The notes below the pieces were generated by a model. It saw only the letters and a program-made list of their open reading frames with translations, was not told the DNA's origin and searched no databases. The position numbers and the translations under genes are program-made. A stretch of 47,026 nt of DNA from NCBI GenBank assembly GCA_023512135.1, contig JAIMAG010000018.1, positions 1 through 47,026 of the forward strand, written 5' to 3'. This DNA is from Terriglobia bacterium. GTDB taxonomy: Bacteria > Acidobacteriota > Terriglobia > Acidiferrales > UBA7541. Shown here one piece after another: positions 1 to 8,905 of this stretch (position 1 is the stretch's first letter; each line of letters starts with the position of its first letter).

Positions 1-171
1 CTCAAGAGTAATGAACCAATCGGCCGCCAACTGACGTTCCTCTTGCAAGAAATGCATCGGGAGATCAACACGATCGGTTCGAAAGCAAACGATGCTGACA
101 TAAGCCAACACGTTGTAACCGTCAAGGAAGAGCTCGAGCGCATTCGCGAACAAGTGCAGAACATCGAATAA
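1..171 (+). CDS. yicC: YicC family protein, C-terminal end (partial)
   Basis: The window opens inside this gene. Frame 1 gives 56 residues ending in TAA at 169-171. They match the conserved tail of YicC/DUF1732 proteins: a [20 protein letters not shown]-type stretch, then a helical end closing with REQVQNIE. YicC-family proteins are linked to stationary-phase survival and, in E. coli, to endoribonuclease activity; that is family knowledge. The stop overlaps the next start (TAATG at 169-173), so translation with gmk is probably coupled. yicC-gmk is a common bacterial neighbourhood, which supports the call. The N-terminal part lies outside the window. Confidence 0.85.
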   Translation, partial: LKSNEPIGRQLTFLLQEMHREINTIGSKANDADISQHVVTVKEELERIREQVQNIE

Positions 172-737
172 TGCCTCGGCGGCTCGTTGTCCTGTCCGCA
201 CCGAGTGGCGCCGGCAAGACGACAGTCGCCCGCCACTTACTCTCGACGATTCCCAATGCTGTGTTCTCTGTTTCTGCAACGACACGCCCGCGACGTACTG
301 GCGAGGTAGATGGCCGCGACTACCACTTTCTCACGCACGAGGAATTCGAGCGAAAAATTGCGGCTGGCGAGCTTGTTGAGTATGAAGAAATTTTTGGCAA
401 CTACTACGGCACGCTCCGCACACCGACAGAAGAAGCGCTCCGGAACGGCAACGTGATGATTTTCGACGTGGATGTCCACGGAGCTCTCTCGCTCAAGCGA
501 GCATATCCCAATGATACCTTCTTGCTCTTCATCGCCCCACCCTCACTGGAGGAGTTGGAACGAAGGCTGCGACGTCGTGGCACCGAAAGCGATGAGCAGA
601 TTCGACGTCGGCTTGAGCGTGCAGCAATGGAGATGTCGTACCAAGATCAATTCGACGCAACGATTATCAACGATGACTTACAGACGACACTCTCCCAAGC
701 ACACGAGCTTGTCCTTAGTGCCATCAACCAGGCGTGA
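171..737 (+). CDS. gmk: Guanylate kinase
   Basis: This 188-residue protein should phosphorylate GMP to GDP with ATP in the cytoplasm. The P-loop APSGAGKT is at residues 10-17. It is followed by the GMP-binding SATTRPRRTGEVDGRDYHF-type stretch and by the lid segment rich in Arg (LERRLRRRGTES). The length is slightly short of the usual 200-210 residues. The start overlaps the yicC stop. The gene converges on ftsI with a 24-bp gap and no visible terminator. It belongs to the first, Chlorobiota-like segment of the contig. Confidence 0.95.
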   Translation: MPRRLVVLSAPSGAGKTTVARHLLSTIPNAVFSVSATTRPRRTGEVDGRDYHFLTHEEFERKIAAGELVEYEEIFGNYYGTLRTPTEEALRNGNVMIFDVDVHGALSLKRAYPNDTFLLFIAPPSLEELERRLRRRGTESDEQIRRRLERAAMEMSYQDQFDATIINDDLQTTLSQAHELVLSAINQA

Positions 738-761
738 TCATTGCATGCGTGTAAGAGGTTC

Positions 762-2858
762 TCACGGCATGGTAGCAGTCACTACCAAACGCCGCGCTGA
801 GTCCCACCGATAGGAACGGACCCAACCAGAACCGTGAACGGCAGCTACCGATAACCCCAGTGCGTGTGCACACGCAAGTGCATTGCGAAGTGGCAGCCCT
901 ACAAGCGGTGGCTCCCGCCGTAACAAACCCACCGACTCAAGACGCACGCGGAGCTCCGTCCCGCGAGGGACTATCACAGCCTGCGGTGGTTGCTGTGTAA
1001 CAACAATGTGACCGCTCGCCCCTCCTTCGCTCCGTGCACGGAGTCCAACTGCACCGAGAATGCGCTCTGCGTGTTCCAGTGTCAATCCCCTGATATCGGG
1101 CACAACAACACTATCGTGATGCAAGGAGCCGCTGTGCACCGAATCGAAGCCATATCGAGCAGCAAGCTGTGGGAGATTCATCATCGTCTGAATGATTCGG
1201 CGGAACAATGGTGCAGCAGTGTTGCCGCCATAGATATCCGTGCGTGGGCGATCGAGCATGACGAGGACGACAAGTCGAGGTTGCTCTACCGGCACCATAC
1301 CAATAAACGACGCTGTATAGTCGCGCTTGGAATACATGCCATCACTCCACTGTTGAGCTGTGCCTGTTTTTCCTGCGACTGGCATCCCTTCGATGCGTGC
1401 ATTCGCGCCGGTCCCACGCTCGATGACGCCTGCAAGAAGTCGTCGGAGCACTGCAGCAGCGCTATCGGAAATCACTCGTCGGCGCCGTTGCGGGACAGCA
1501 CGGTACAGCTCTTCGCCCTGTGACGAAACGATGCGCTGCACGACGTACGGCTGCATGAGAACACCTCCGTTGGCAATAGCTGCATAGGCATACGCCAGTT
1601 GGATCGGCGTACATGCGACGCCATATCCAAAACCGAGGAAGAGGAGGTCGCTCCCCCGAAGGTCGCGCGGGAGTTTGAGCACACCTCGCGCCTCACCTGT
1701 GAGCCCAACCTCCGTACGGAGTCCGATGCCAAAGTCTCGTGCGTATCGGTAGAGCGTTCGAGCACCGAGTTCTGATGCAAGTTGTGCAAAGACGATGTTG
1801 CTCGAGTGTGCCAGTGCATCAGCAAGCGTACACATACCGAGCGGCTCATGGTCTGTGATTGTTCGTCCATCGGGAAGGCGGAGCGTGCCGCCGCGGCCAT
1901 CGAAGACTCTGTCTGGAGTCACACGTTGTTGGTCGAGCGCAGCAGCAGCCACAATTGCTTTGAACGTCGAACCGGGCTCGTACATGTCGCTGGTCGCACG
2001 CAGTCGTAGTGCATCCGGATCGGAACGTTGAGAGTGGACAAACGATGGCTGCTGTGCACAAGCAACAAGCTCGCCCGTCTGTGGTCGGATGACGATGACG
2101 GTCCCTGCAGCTGCTCCTGTTGCATCAACACTATTGGCAAGCTCGGTTTCAACGAGCTGCTCGAGCTGCCAATCAATCGTTAATTCGATCATCGCGCCCG
2201 GGCGTGCACGTTGGAAGGGGTTGTCCTCCAGCGTTGGTCGAAGCCGACCGCGGCCAATGCGTTCCATGATGCGCTCACCGACACTTCCCTGCAGGAGCGA
2301 ATCATACGCAAGTTCGATTCCTGCAATTCCACGACTGTCGACATCTGTTGTACCAATCAGTGGTGCAGCCATCCAATCGTGGATGTAGCTTCGACGATGC
2401 TCTCGAATACGGAGCAGTCCAGGCTCGCTCAACGTATCAAATGCTGCTGCCATCGGAAGGGGGATTCCACGCACAAGCCACACGAAATTCCGGTCGCGTG
2501 CAGCATCTATCCGAGCGATGATGTCGTCAGCTCGAGCAAGACCGAGCCGCTCGAGGAGGGCAGCAACTCGCTGTGGCGATCGTGCTACCTTCGGATCGAG
2601 GGCAAGCGAAACCGTAGCTACCGAGGATGCCAACTCAACACCATTCCGATCGAGAATCGCACCACGCTCTCCCTGAATACGGATTCGTGCACGGTACTGC
2701 TGCTCGGCACGTTCGAGCAACTCCGAGCGGCCAGACAGTTGGATCATTGCAAGGCGTCCAACGATTGCAAACGCTCCGAGCGTCATCGCTCCGACGACCA
2801 ATCGACGACGCCAGCGGAGGTGCTCCGGCTGATAGATTTTGTGATGCTCGATGCTCAT
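762..2858 (-). CDS. ftsI: Peptidoglycan transpeptidase FtsI/PBP3 with PASTA domain
   Basis: This 698-residue class B penicillin-binding protein should cross-link septal peptidoglycan. A basic cytoplasmic N-terminus precedes one membrane segment (about residues 19-42). The dimerisation domain begins around the RGAILDRNG motif. The transpeptidase domain carries STFK with the nucleophile at Ser297, then SSN (in AHSSNIVFA) and KTG (in AGKTGTAQ, near residue 494). The C-terminus has at least one PASTA-type repeat starting VVVPDIRGLTLEHAERIL, plus a second weaker one. Its start overlaps the stop of the FtsL-like gene (ATGA). The ftsL-ftsI pairing is the usual one in division clusters. Confidence 0.93.
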   Translation of the reverse strand: MSIEHHKIYQPEHLRWRRRLVVGAMTLGAFAIVGRLAMIQLSGRSELLERAEQQYRARIRIQGERGAILDRNGVELASSVATVSLALDPKVARSPQRVAALLERLGLARADDIIARIDAARDRNFVWLVRGIPLPMAAAFDTLSEPGLLRIREHRRSYIHDWMAAPLIGTTDVDSRGIAGIELAYDSLLQGSVGERIMERIGRGRLRPTLEDNPFQRARPGAMIELTIDWQLEQLVETELANSVDATGAAAGTVIVIRPQTGELVACAQQPSFVHSQRSDPDALRLRATSDMYEPGSTFKAIVAAAALDQQRVTPDRVFDGRGGTLRLPDGRTITDHEPLGMCTLADALAHSSNIVFAQLASELGARTLYRYARDFGIGLRTEVGLTGEARGVLKLPRDLRGSDLLFLGFGYGVACTPIQLAYAYAAIANGGVLMQPYVVQRIVSSQGEELYRAVPQRRRRVISDSAAAVLRRLLAGVIERGTGANARIEGMPVAGKTGTAQQWSDGMYSKRDYTASFIGMVPVEQPRLVVLVMLDRPRTDIYGGNTAAPLFRRIIQTMMNLPQLAARYGFDSVHSGSLHHDSVVVPDIRGLTLEHAERILGAVGLRARSEGGASGHIVVTQQPPQAVIVPRGTELRVRLESVGLLRREPPLVGLPLRNALACAHALGLSVAAVHGSGWVRSYRWDSARRLVVTATMP

Positions 2859-3187
2859 CGCAGCCGACCGATGAGAATTGGTGGGTGCGGTGAATCGATC
2901 ATTCCAAGCCGCTCCGAGGCAAACCGTCGGATGCGTTCTGCAGATTCAAGCCGTGCAATGGTTGCTCGCTCTTGTCGGATGAGCGTTTCCAATGAATCGA
3001 GCTGGCGTTGGCTTGCCTCTATGTGCATCAACAGGGTGTTGATTCGTACGACGTTGCTCACCTGCCAGAAAAGGCTTGCAAGCACGGCGAGCACTCCAAG
3101 CGCTACTGCCAATCCACGGTGGAATGACATCGGGTGGAAGAGATTCGATGATGCTGCAGTTGCAAAATACTGCGTCTGTGCTGTCAC
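2855..3187 (-). CDS. ftsL: FtsL-like cell division protein
   Basis: The 110-residue product has a short cytoplasmic N-terminus, one hydrophobic segment (GLAVALGVLAVLASLFW, about residues 25-41) and a periplasmic coiled coil. It ends with the RIRRFASERLGMI-type stretch seen in FtsL/DivIC proteins. FtsL sequences diverge widely, so the call rests on topology, size and the 4-base overlap with ftsI directly downstream. rsmH, often found upstream of ftsL, is not here: the next gene upstream encodes an outer-membrane protein after a 79-bp gap. Confidence 0.75.
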   Translation of the reverse strand: MTAQTQYFATAASSNLFHPMSFHRGLAVALGVLAVLASLFWQVSNVVRINTLLMHIEASQRQLDSLETLIRQERATIARLESAERIRRFASERLGMIDSPHPPILIGRLR

Positions 3188-3266
3188 GCAGCAAGCAACC
3201 AGGATGTCCGTTCGATATCGTCTCGTTCTGCGTCGATTGGGTCACTCTCTTGCGTTCCTCCATCTT

Positions 3267-5162
3267 TTACCGCTGCCCGGATGAATCATCGAGAGCATAT
3301 CGCAGTGTCACTGCAACAAGCTGCGCATACCAGACTCGCTCCGGTGTGAAGGCTCTGTAGAGCGCATCTCGTCTCTCGATTCGCGGATTGGGAAGTCCGC
3401 CATCGGAAACGTACCGCTGAAGGTTGCTCAGTGCCTCCTCTGTTTCGAGCGAATTCCCATAGGCAATGATGGCGTAATCCCGCAGCCGTTTGCGGTATCG
3501 TTCGATCAACATCGTAATACTATCCCTGTGTGGCAGATGAGTAGGGAAATAGTACAACTCTCGTTCAGCCATAACCTCTCGAGACGTTAGCTCACGCCGA
3601 TTCAAGGTCAGCGGTACCAGTTCAGCCGCGTTAGCACGACTACCGCCCACGCTTTCTACATCCAGTTCGATACGGAGAGGTGCATCGGTGAGCAATCGCT
3701 CCAGTGACGATGAAAGGTCGAGATCGAGCCGCAACGGCAATCCCCCGTTCCCTGCGTAACGAGCTATTTCGTGCGAATCCTGCACAACGCGGACCATCCA
3801 TTGGCGGAGCAGTTCTGCCCCGTTCGTCGCAGGACGCATGCGGAGGATGGGTGGAGTGATCGTTCGTGCAGTATCGGTGTATTCGACAGGTGCAAACAGC
3901 TGCTCATTCCCTTCGAGTACGACACGAGCTGTTGTATCGCGCTCATCGATCCTTCCCTGAACACGAAGCTGCCGAGCAGGAATCTTCCAGATCGCCTGCA
4001 AGTACCGTGCGATGTACTCAGCGCGGCGTCGCGCAACGGTAGCCGATTGTGCATCGATTCCGACGAGCTTGAGTGTATCACCGCGTTCCCGTAGTCGCGT
4101 GGCGACGATGGGTACCAGTGCATAATACGCTCCTAGTGGCGAGCTCACGAGTCGGTACCAAGAAGTATCATCGGATGATTCTGGCAGCACATAGCGCTCT
4201 GGAAGTTCCACCCCGTTCATGTAGAGCACTGGAAGGAGTGGAAACACGCGATGACGCAGATGTTCTTCGATCCGAAGCGGAAGAGGCTCTTGCGTACTGC
4301 CGACACCGTAAGCTACGATGGAAGCGGCAAGTGCTGGGAGTGCTGGTTCTGTTCGTACGGGCTCGGGCTCTGGCTCTGGGAATGATTGCAGCGTGACGGG
4401 TGCATACGCAATCCCCGCTCCGACAAGGACGCTATAGACATACCACATCTGCTGTCGCATCAGTGGATCGAGTGCATAGCGGAAACTCAACTCCGGGACG
4501 AACCACCATTGCTGCGTACGTCCGAGTGGAATGGAAAAGCGCACGCTCGCAAGGAGGGACACCATCGAACGCGTACTCGATTCGAGTCCGGAAGTCCGTT
4601 CGTTCCGAACACGGCGACCATTTTCGAACGTGCCGGTGTTCGGTTGAACCAGTTCTTCTTTCGTCGTCGCAGTCGCCTGTTGTATCAAATCCGTACCGGC
4701 ACCGATGGAGAGATCTATCAGCGGTGATGCTCGCACACCGAGGTAGCTCTCCCACCGTATCGAACGGAATTGTGCATCGATGCTGTGTTGGATGACAGCC
4801 TCTGTGGGTGTATCATCCACGAGCACTGGTTTGCGTTCGAGTGTACGGAGAATGCCAGCAAACTGCGCTACTCCCATCCGTAGGCCAAGCACCAACGACT
4901 TCCACACAGGATACTCTCCCCACAACATTCCTAACGTTGTTAGCCCGCTCCCATCGCGGAATCGTGGGCAACAGGTCGGCAACTCGGGAAGAGATGAAAA
5001 ATCAGCTCCATGGATCGTAACCCCACCTGCGCCGAGAATACCGACGCGTACGCTCCGCGGCGACGTCCATGAATGTCGAGCGCTGTTGTCATCTTCCCCA
5101 GAGTGCACTTCTGTCCTCCCAAGTACGCACAGCAGCACGACGACGAACGTCCCTGCCTTCAT
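3267..5162 (-). CDS. Large OmpA-like outer-membrane protein, hypothetical
   Basis: The 631-residue product starts with a hydrophobic signal peptide (about residues 1-20). Residues about 30-255 look like an outer-membrane beta-barrel with alternating aromatic strands. A Glu-Pro linker lies near residue 260. The C-terminal half holds a stretch like an OmpA peptidoglycan-binding domain (LVGIDAQSATVARRRAEYIA) and a repeated, more degenerate version near the end. I chose the start at 5162 because its ATG overlaps the TGA of the upstream gene (ATGA); an earlier TTG at 5186 is less likely. Such barrel-plus-OmpA proteins are common in Chlorobiota-type genomes. No specific function is assigned. Confidence 0.65.
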   Translation of the reverse strand: MKAGTFVVVLLCVLGRTEVHSGEDDNSARHSWTSPRSVRVGILGAGGVTIHGADFSSLPELPTCCPRFRDGSGLTTLGMLWGEYPVWKSLVLGLRMGVAQFAGILRTLERKPVLVDDTPTEAVIQHSIDAQFRSIRWESYLGVRASPLIDLSIGAGTDLIQQATATTKEELVQPNTGTFENGRRVRNERTSGLESSTRSMVSLLASVRFSIPLGRTQQWWFVPELSFRYALDPLMRQQMWYVYSVLVGAGIAYAPVTLQSFPEPEPEPVRTEPALPALAASIVAYGVGSTQEPLPLRIEEHLRHRVFPLLPVLYMNGVELPERYVLPESSDDTSWYRLVSSPLGAYYALVPIVATRLRERGDTLKLVGIDAQSATVARRRAEYIARYLQAIWKIPARQLRVQGRIDERDTTARVVLEGNEQLFAPVEYTDTARTITPPILRMRPATNGAELLRQWMVRVVQDSHEIARYAGNGGLPLRLDLDLSSSLERLLTDAPLRIELDVESVGGSRANAAELVPLTLNRRELTSREVMAERELYYFPTHLPHRDSITMLIERYRKRLRDYAIIAYGNSLETEEALSNLQRYVSDGGLPNPRIERRDALYRAFTPERVWYAQLVAVTLRYALDDSSGQR

Positions 5163-6517
5163 CGTGCGATCACGATCAATGTGCAACTAACCCCGAACGG
5201 CGATCGTGCCTGGAGGACATAGTGCCCCGCTGGAAGCGGAAGGCTCACGGTCTGTTCGATTGCATCGCGCACTGTGCCTAATGGTACGCTCCACCGTTCG
5301 ACACCCACAAGGTCATAACACGCAAGCTCAACCGGCGACTCACGATCGACAGTGACGCGCAGGTGAAACGTCCCACTGCTCGGTTGTGGCTCGATGCGTT
5401 CGATGCGGGGTGCTCGACCTGCAATGAAAAGTCGTGTTGTCCCTCCCGCTGTGCAGTAATCGTTGAAGAAAACTGTCACGGACGCTGGCGCAAGTTCACT
5501 CGAGCAGTCATCGAGCCAGGCGAAATCCTCGACGGCAATCTGGACGACTGGTTCATCGCCCCAAAACGTGCTGAACCGCAGGAGTGCGAGCGTATCTCCA
5601 ACGAGAAAGCCGCGACCAGTGACTGTGATACGTCGCTCTCCATCCGCAACAGTACCACGCTCGAGCGGAGGTAACGGCAACAGTGTCGATGCATTGCAGC
5701 GGACAGTAAAGCGGTATGGTCGTTGCATGGACCGAAACTCCCTCGGTACCGATGGCATCCACACTGGTACAGTAATGACACGTCCCGCTTGGGTGACGAT
5801 ACTCCGCGGCATACTGAGTGCTGCACCCCGATAAGGTTGTGCACACACGACATCAGCGACGACGACACATTCGTACGGCTGACGCTCGCTTCCTTCCACC
5901 AAGAGTCGTAGGCAGGTACGACCGACGCGGTCCGTCCGAATACCGAACGGGTACGCCAGACATGGTGTCTCCTCCGTCAACGCAAATTGACGGATGGTCA
6001 GCAGTCGGAGCTGTGTTGTATCGGGCCAATCGGCAATCAACCGGATCTGTTGGGGCGACGTTGCACACACCAGCCATTGGACGAGTGTATCCCGCACGAT
6101 ACCGGGAGGCATCGTCCCCATCCACAGTGTCGGTGGTAGTGTCAATGTCGGGCTCGGAGCATACCCTACGACAACAGCTCGTTGCATCCCAACCGGCGTA
6201 TAGACTTCGAGTGTATCAGCAAACATTCCAGCCCGTGTCGGCGAAAAGCGAAGCTGGAGTGTGATACACTGCCCTGGGGGCAGGAATGCTGGATTGCCTT
6301 TCGCAAAGGAAAACTCACGCCCTATGACAAATCGGATGGAATCGATGCGCACCGCATCGCTTGTATCCGAGCAGATGAGCTGTGGTGGCTGAAATTCGAC
6401 CACTGTCCCTGCTCGTGCGGTCTGCACATCAGGTACTACCAAACTCAGCGGCGGCTTGATAACCTGGACCGCACCGGAGAGTGCCTGCATTCTCCCTGTC
6501 CGATCGCGTAGCTCGAA
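5159..6517 (-). CDS. Secreted protein with Por/T9SS-like C-terminal sorting domain (5' truncated by junction)
   Basis: About 452 residues of a secreted protein remain. It has beta-rich, Ig-like repeats of the HYDIN/ASPM kind (for example PGQCITLQLRFSPTRAGMF) and several Cys residues. The last 75 or so residues start IEPQPSSGTFHLRV and contain YDLVGVERWSV, and they look like a type A sorting domain used by the type IX secretion system in Bacteroidota/Chlorobiota relatives. The frame runs on without a stop into hisS at about 6518, so the real N-terminus and signal peptide are missing. The stop overlaps the downstream outer-membrane protein start. The cargo role is inferred from the C-terminal domain. 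Confidence 0.6.
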   Translation of the reverse strand, partial: FELRDRTGRMQALSGAVQVIKPPLSLVVPDVQTARAGTVVEFQPPQLICSDTSDAVRIDSIRFVIGREFSFAKGNPAFLPPGQCITLQLRFSPTRAGMFADTLEVYTPVGMQRAVVVGYAPSPTLTLPPTLWMGTMPPGIVRDTLVQWLVCATSPQQIRLIADWPDTTQLRLLTIRQFALTEETPCLAYPFGIRTDRVGRTCLRLLVEGSERQPYECVVVADVVCAQPYRGAALSMPRSIVTQAGRVITVPVWMPSVPREFRSMQRPYRFTVRCNASTLLPLPPLERGTVADGERRITVTGRGFLVGDTLALLRFSTFWGDEPVVQIAVEDFAWLDDCSSELAPASVTVFFNDYCTAGGTTRLFIAGRAPRIERIEPQPSSGTFHLRVTVDRESPVELACYDLVGVERWSVPLGTVRDAIEQTVSLPLPAGHYVLQARSPFGVSCTLIVIAR

Positions 6518-6530
6518 GCGGTAGCGCCCT
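6505..6530. other. Chimeric junction between two genomes
   Basis: On the minus strand the HisS motif 2 sequence reads RRERPQKGRYR, where the family continues with QFHQ. Here it switches to FELRDRTGRMQAL, which belongs to the T9SS-like cargo protein. The switch is inside a codon run around 6515-6526. Third-position base use, gene families and apparent phylum all change at this point. An assembly join across a short shared GC-rich word is the simplest explanation. A true genomic fusion would have destroyed an essential gene. Confidence 0.8.
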
Positions 6531-6913
6531 TTCTGCGGCCGTTCGCGGCGAAACATCGGGCCGATGTAGTAGAGCTTGACGTCACCGGGCCAGGTGTGCA
6601 TGCCGTGCTCGATGTAGGCACGACAGACCGACGCGGTGGCTTCCGGCCGCAGGCTGATTCTGCTTCCGCTCTTCTCTTCCTCGGCACCGGCATCCAGAAA
6701 GGTGTACATCTCCTTGGAGACAATGTCCGTGTCGGCGCCGACGGAGCGGGCGAACAGCTCAGTCGGTTCGAGAATCGGCAAGCGGATTTCGCTGAAGCCG
6801 TAGGTGGCGAAAACCTCGCGGGCCGCCTGCTCAACGCGGTTCCACAACTCGGACTCCGGTGGCAGGATGTCGCGCATACCTTTGATGGCTCGAAATGGTC
6901 TTCCTTTTCCCAT
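6518..6913 (-). CDS. hisS: Histidyl-tRNA synthetase, N-terminal fragment (3' part missing)
   Basis: The first 132 residues of a class II HisRS are present. They include the N-terminal KGMRDILPPE signature (residues 11-20), motif 1 region residues (IRLPILEPTELFARSVGADTD), SLRPEATASVCRAY (87-100) and motif 2 FRRERPQKGRYR (121-132). The histidine-specific loops, motif 3 and the anticodon-binding domain are absent because the sequence changes to another protein at about 6518. As assembled, the product could not aminoacylate tRNA-His. The start at 6913 fits the family's N-terminus. Upstream on the same strand are the carbonic-anhydrase-like gene and mrp. Confidence 0.9.
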
Positions 6914-7134
6914 CGGCTCCGAGTGATTCGTAGCGAACAGCTACTGGTCGGCGATTTCGCCCGGGCTTCGGTGCATCCCCGGGCACCGGCTCCGCAACAC
7001 ATCCGCGGCGCCGCTGCCGTCGGGCATCCTGCCGACCGTTGCCACGCGATCCGCGGCACCCCGGAATATTTCATCCTGCGCCTGGCGCCCCACTGCGTCG
7101 CTTCTTTTCCTGGTCCCCTGACAGCCCTGTGCCT

Positions 7135-7647
7135 CTATTCACTGTTTCTGTAGATTGCGGCGTATTCGACATAGCGCAGGGCGTAGCCGTCGATTTCCTG
7201 CTGTTCGGCAGCAGTCAGTGTGCGGCGAAACTTTCCGGGATGACCCATGAACAGGCTGCCGGGCGGGACTTCGGTTCCTTCGGGCACCAGAGTGCCGGCA
7301 GCGATAATCGAGCCGGTGCCGATGCGCGCGCCGTTCAGAATGATTGCGCCCATACCGATCAGTACTCGCGATTCGATGGTGCAACCGTGGAGTATGCACC
7401 GATGGCCGACGGTTACGCTATCGCCGATCTGCAGCGGATGGGTACCGCGCATCACGTGACAGATAGTTCCGTCCTGAATGTTGGTGCGGGAGCCAATCCG
7501 AATCCAGTGCACGTCACCCCGTATCACCACACCCGGCCAGACCGAGCTTTGCTCGCCGATGGTGACGTCACCAATGATCACGGCCGCCGGGTCGATGTAG
7601 GCCGACGCGGCTATCTGGGGTCGTTTGCCTTGATAGCTGCGAAGCAT
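7135..7647 (-). CDS. Gamma-class carbonic anhydrase family protein (YrdA-like)
   Basis: The 170-residue product is a left-handed beta-helix protein of hexapeptide repeats, from about IDPAAVIIGDVTIGEQSSVWPGVVIRGD onward. The metal-binding histidines of the gamma-CA/YrdA family are visible in CHVMRGTH, VGHR and ILHGC. Members bind zinc or iron as trimers. Some hydrate CO2, but many YrdA-type proteins show no proven activity. I chose ATG at 7647 (MLRSYQGKRPQ) because it matches the family's N-terminus; a GTG at 7659 would add four residues. It lies 70 bp downstream of mrp on the same strand. Confidence 0.85.
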   Translation of the reverse strand: MLRSYQGKRPQIAASAYIDPAAVIIGDVTIGEQSSVWPGVVIRGDVHWIRIGSRTNIQDGTICHVMRGTHPLQIGDSVTVGHRCILHGCTIESRVLIGMGAIILNGARIGTGSIIAAGTLVPEGTEVPPGSLFMGHPGKFRRTLTAAEQQEIDGYALRYVEYAAIYRNSE

Positions 7648-7717
7648 CGCTGAACGCACTGCCGGTCGAGGCAGGGAAAGCTAACACACACCCCGCAGAC
7701 TGACAAGCAAGCTGCCT

Positions 7718-8560
7718 TCAATCGATTTGCACGACCGGTCCGGCGGTACTGGCGGCGAGCGCGGCCACACGCGCCATCACGGCTTCGGCCATGGCGTAGA
7801 ATCCGCGGGCGGCCGGCGCCTGCGGGCCTTCGAGTGCGACCGGCTTTCCGGTGTCACCACCGATGCGAATCTGCGGGTCCAGCTCAATCTCACCCAGAAA
7901 GGGGACGCCGAACTGCTCGGCCACGCGCCGCCCTTCACCCTGTCCGAAAATGTAGTGCCGGCTGCCGTCCGGCGCACGGAAGTAGCTCATATTTTCGACC
8001 ACGCCCAGGATGTCAGTGTTCACCTGACGGAACATTTCGATCGCCTTGCGCACATCGGCCAGCGCGACAATCGAAGGCGTGGTGACGATAATGGCTCCGG
8101 TTACCGGCACGGTCTGGATCAGCGTCAGTTGCACATCGCCGGTGCCGGGCGGCAGATCCACGACCAGATAGTCCAGCTCACCCCAAATCACGCTGCGCAG
8201 GAACTGCTGGATCACGCTGTGCAGCATCGGACCGCGCCAGATCATCGGGCGGTCCTCCGGCACCAGCAGGCCCATCGAAATGACCCGGAGGCCGTTCACG
8301 GCGACGGGCAGAATCTGTCGTTCGCCAGTGGCCTGCGGCTGTTCGCTGGTGCCGAGCATGGTGGGCACGTTCGGGCCGTACACATCGGCGTCGAGCAGAC
8401 CCACCCGATGGCCCAGTTGGGCCAGCGCAATCGCGAGATTGACTGCGACCGTCGTTTTGCCCACGCCACCTTTGCCGCTCGCAACGGCAATCAGGTTTTT
8501 CACGCCCGGAATAGGTGCACGTTCGTGCTGCAGGCGGGGCGGCTGCGGACTGGCTCCCAT
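7718..8560 (-). CDS. mrp: Mrp/NBP35-family P-loop ATPase (Fe-S carrier type)
   Basis: The 280-residue protein belongs to the Mrp/ApbC group of deviant Walker A ATPases that carry or help insert iron-sulfur clusters. GKGGVGKTT is at residues 29-37, followed by LLDADVYGPNVP and the switch region VVDLPPGTGDVQLT. Two features differ from E. coli Mrp. There is no N-terminal MIP18/DUF59 domain. The usual C-x2-C after ENMSYF is replaced by RAPDG, so the bridging cluster ligands are absent from this copy; Cys-less forms exist in other bacteria. The start has an AGGAGGG ribosome binding site 3-5 bases upstream. Confidence 0.92.
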   Translation of the reverse strand: MGASPQPPRLQHERAPIPGVKNLIAVASGKGGVGKTTVAVNLAIALAQLGHRVGLLDADVYGPNVPTMLGTSEQPQATGERQILPVAVNGLRVISMGLLVPEDRPMIWRGPMLHSVIQQFLRSVIWGELDYLVVDLPPGTGDVQLTLIQTVPVTGAIIVTTPSIVALADVRKAIEMFRQVNTDILGVVENMSYFRAPDGSRHYIFGQGEGRRVAEQFGVPFLGEIELDPQIRIGGDTGKPVALEGPQAPAARGFYAMAEAVMARVAALAASTAGPVVQID

Positions 8561-8905
8561 CTTCCCTCCTGAACTGCGCGCTCGAAACCGACGGCGCGTC
8601 AGCGCAGGGGCTGAAGCCCCTGCATGGCCATTGCCATGGCCTTGATTCGTCGCGGCTGATGCTGCGACCCCTCAACCTCAATCATTCGTCAGCGGCGCGC
8701 TGAAAACCAATGATAAACGCCGGGCCCCACTCGTGCAAACGGCGCGCTCTTGAGAAGAACAAGAACGGCCCGGATGCGAACTGGCGCTGCCCGCTCGGCT
8801 GATTCCTTTGATTTGAAGTCGTCGTCGGAGTGGGCGGGCCGTTTTTCGACGACCAGGTAAGTCAGGGGACGCGTTTTTTTTCGGAACCTCGACAATGACC
8901 AAATC
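8561..8905. other. Gene-poor stretch between mrp and a decayed beta-barrel gene
   Basis: I see no supportable complete gene here. The stretch holds the mrp ribosome binding site at its left end and a pair of tandem hairpins (8604-8638, listed separately). An eight-T run lies at 8874-8881. Open frames on both strands lack start signals and recognisable domains. If the beta-barrel gene to the right once had a signal peptide, it should lie here, but no frame encodes one. Confidence 0.5.
8604..8638. repeat. REP-like tandem palindromes
   Basis: A perfect 9-bp inverted repeat (gcaggggct / agcccctgc, 8604-8612 and 8615-8623, two bases between) is followed at once by a second one (catggc / gccatg, 8623-8628 and 8633-8638). 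Palindromes with a GGGGCTGAAGCCCC core are a familiar form of short extragenic repeat in several phyla. I found only one copy in this window, so the repeat status is an inference. Confidence 0.5.

Noticed and set aside
5159-6913. A genuine 584-residue HisRS fusion enzyme
   Set aside because: The switch falls inside catalytic motif 2 and removes motif 3 and the anticodon domain, and the second part is a cell-surface protein tail.
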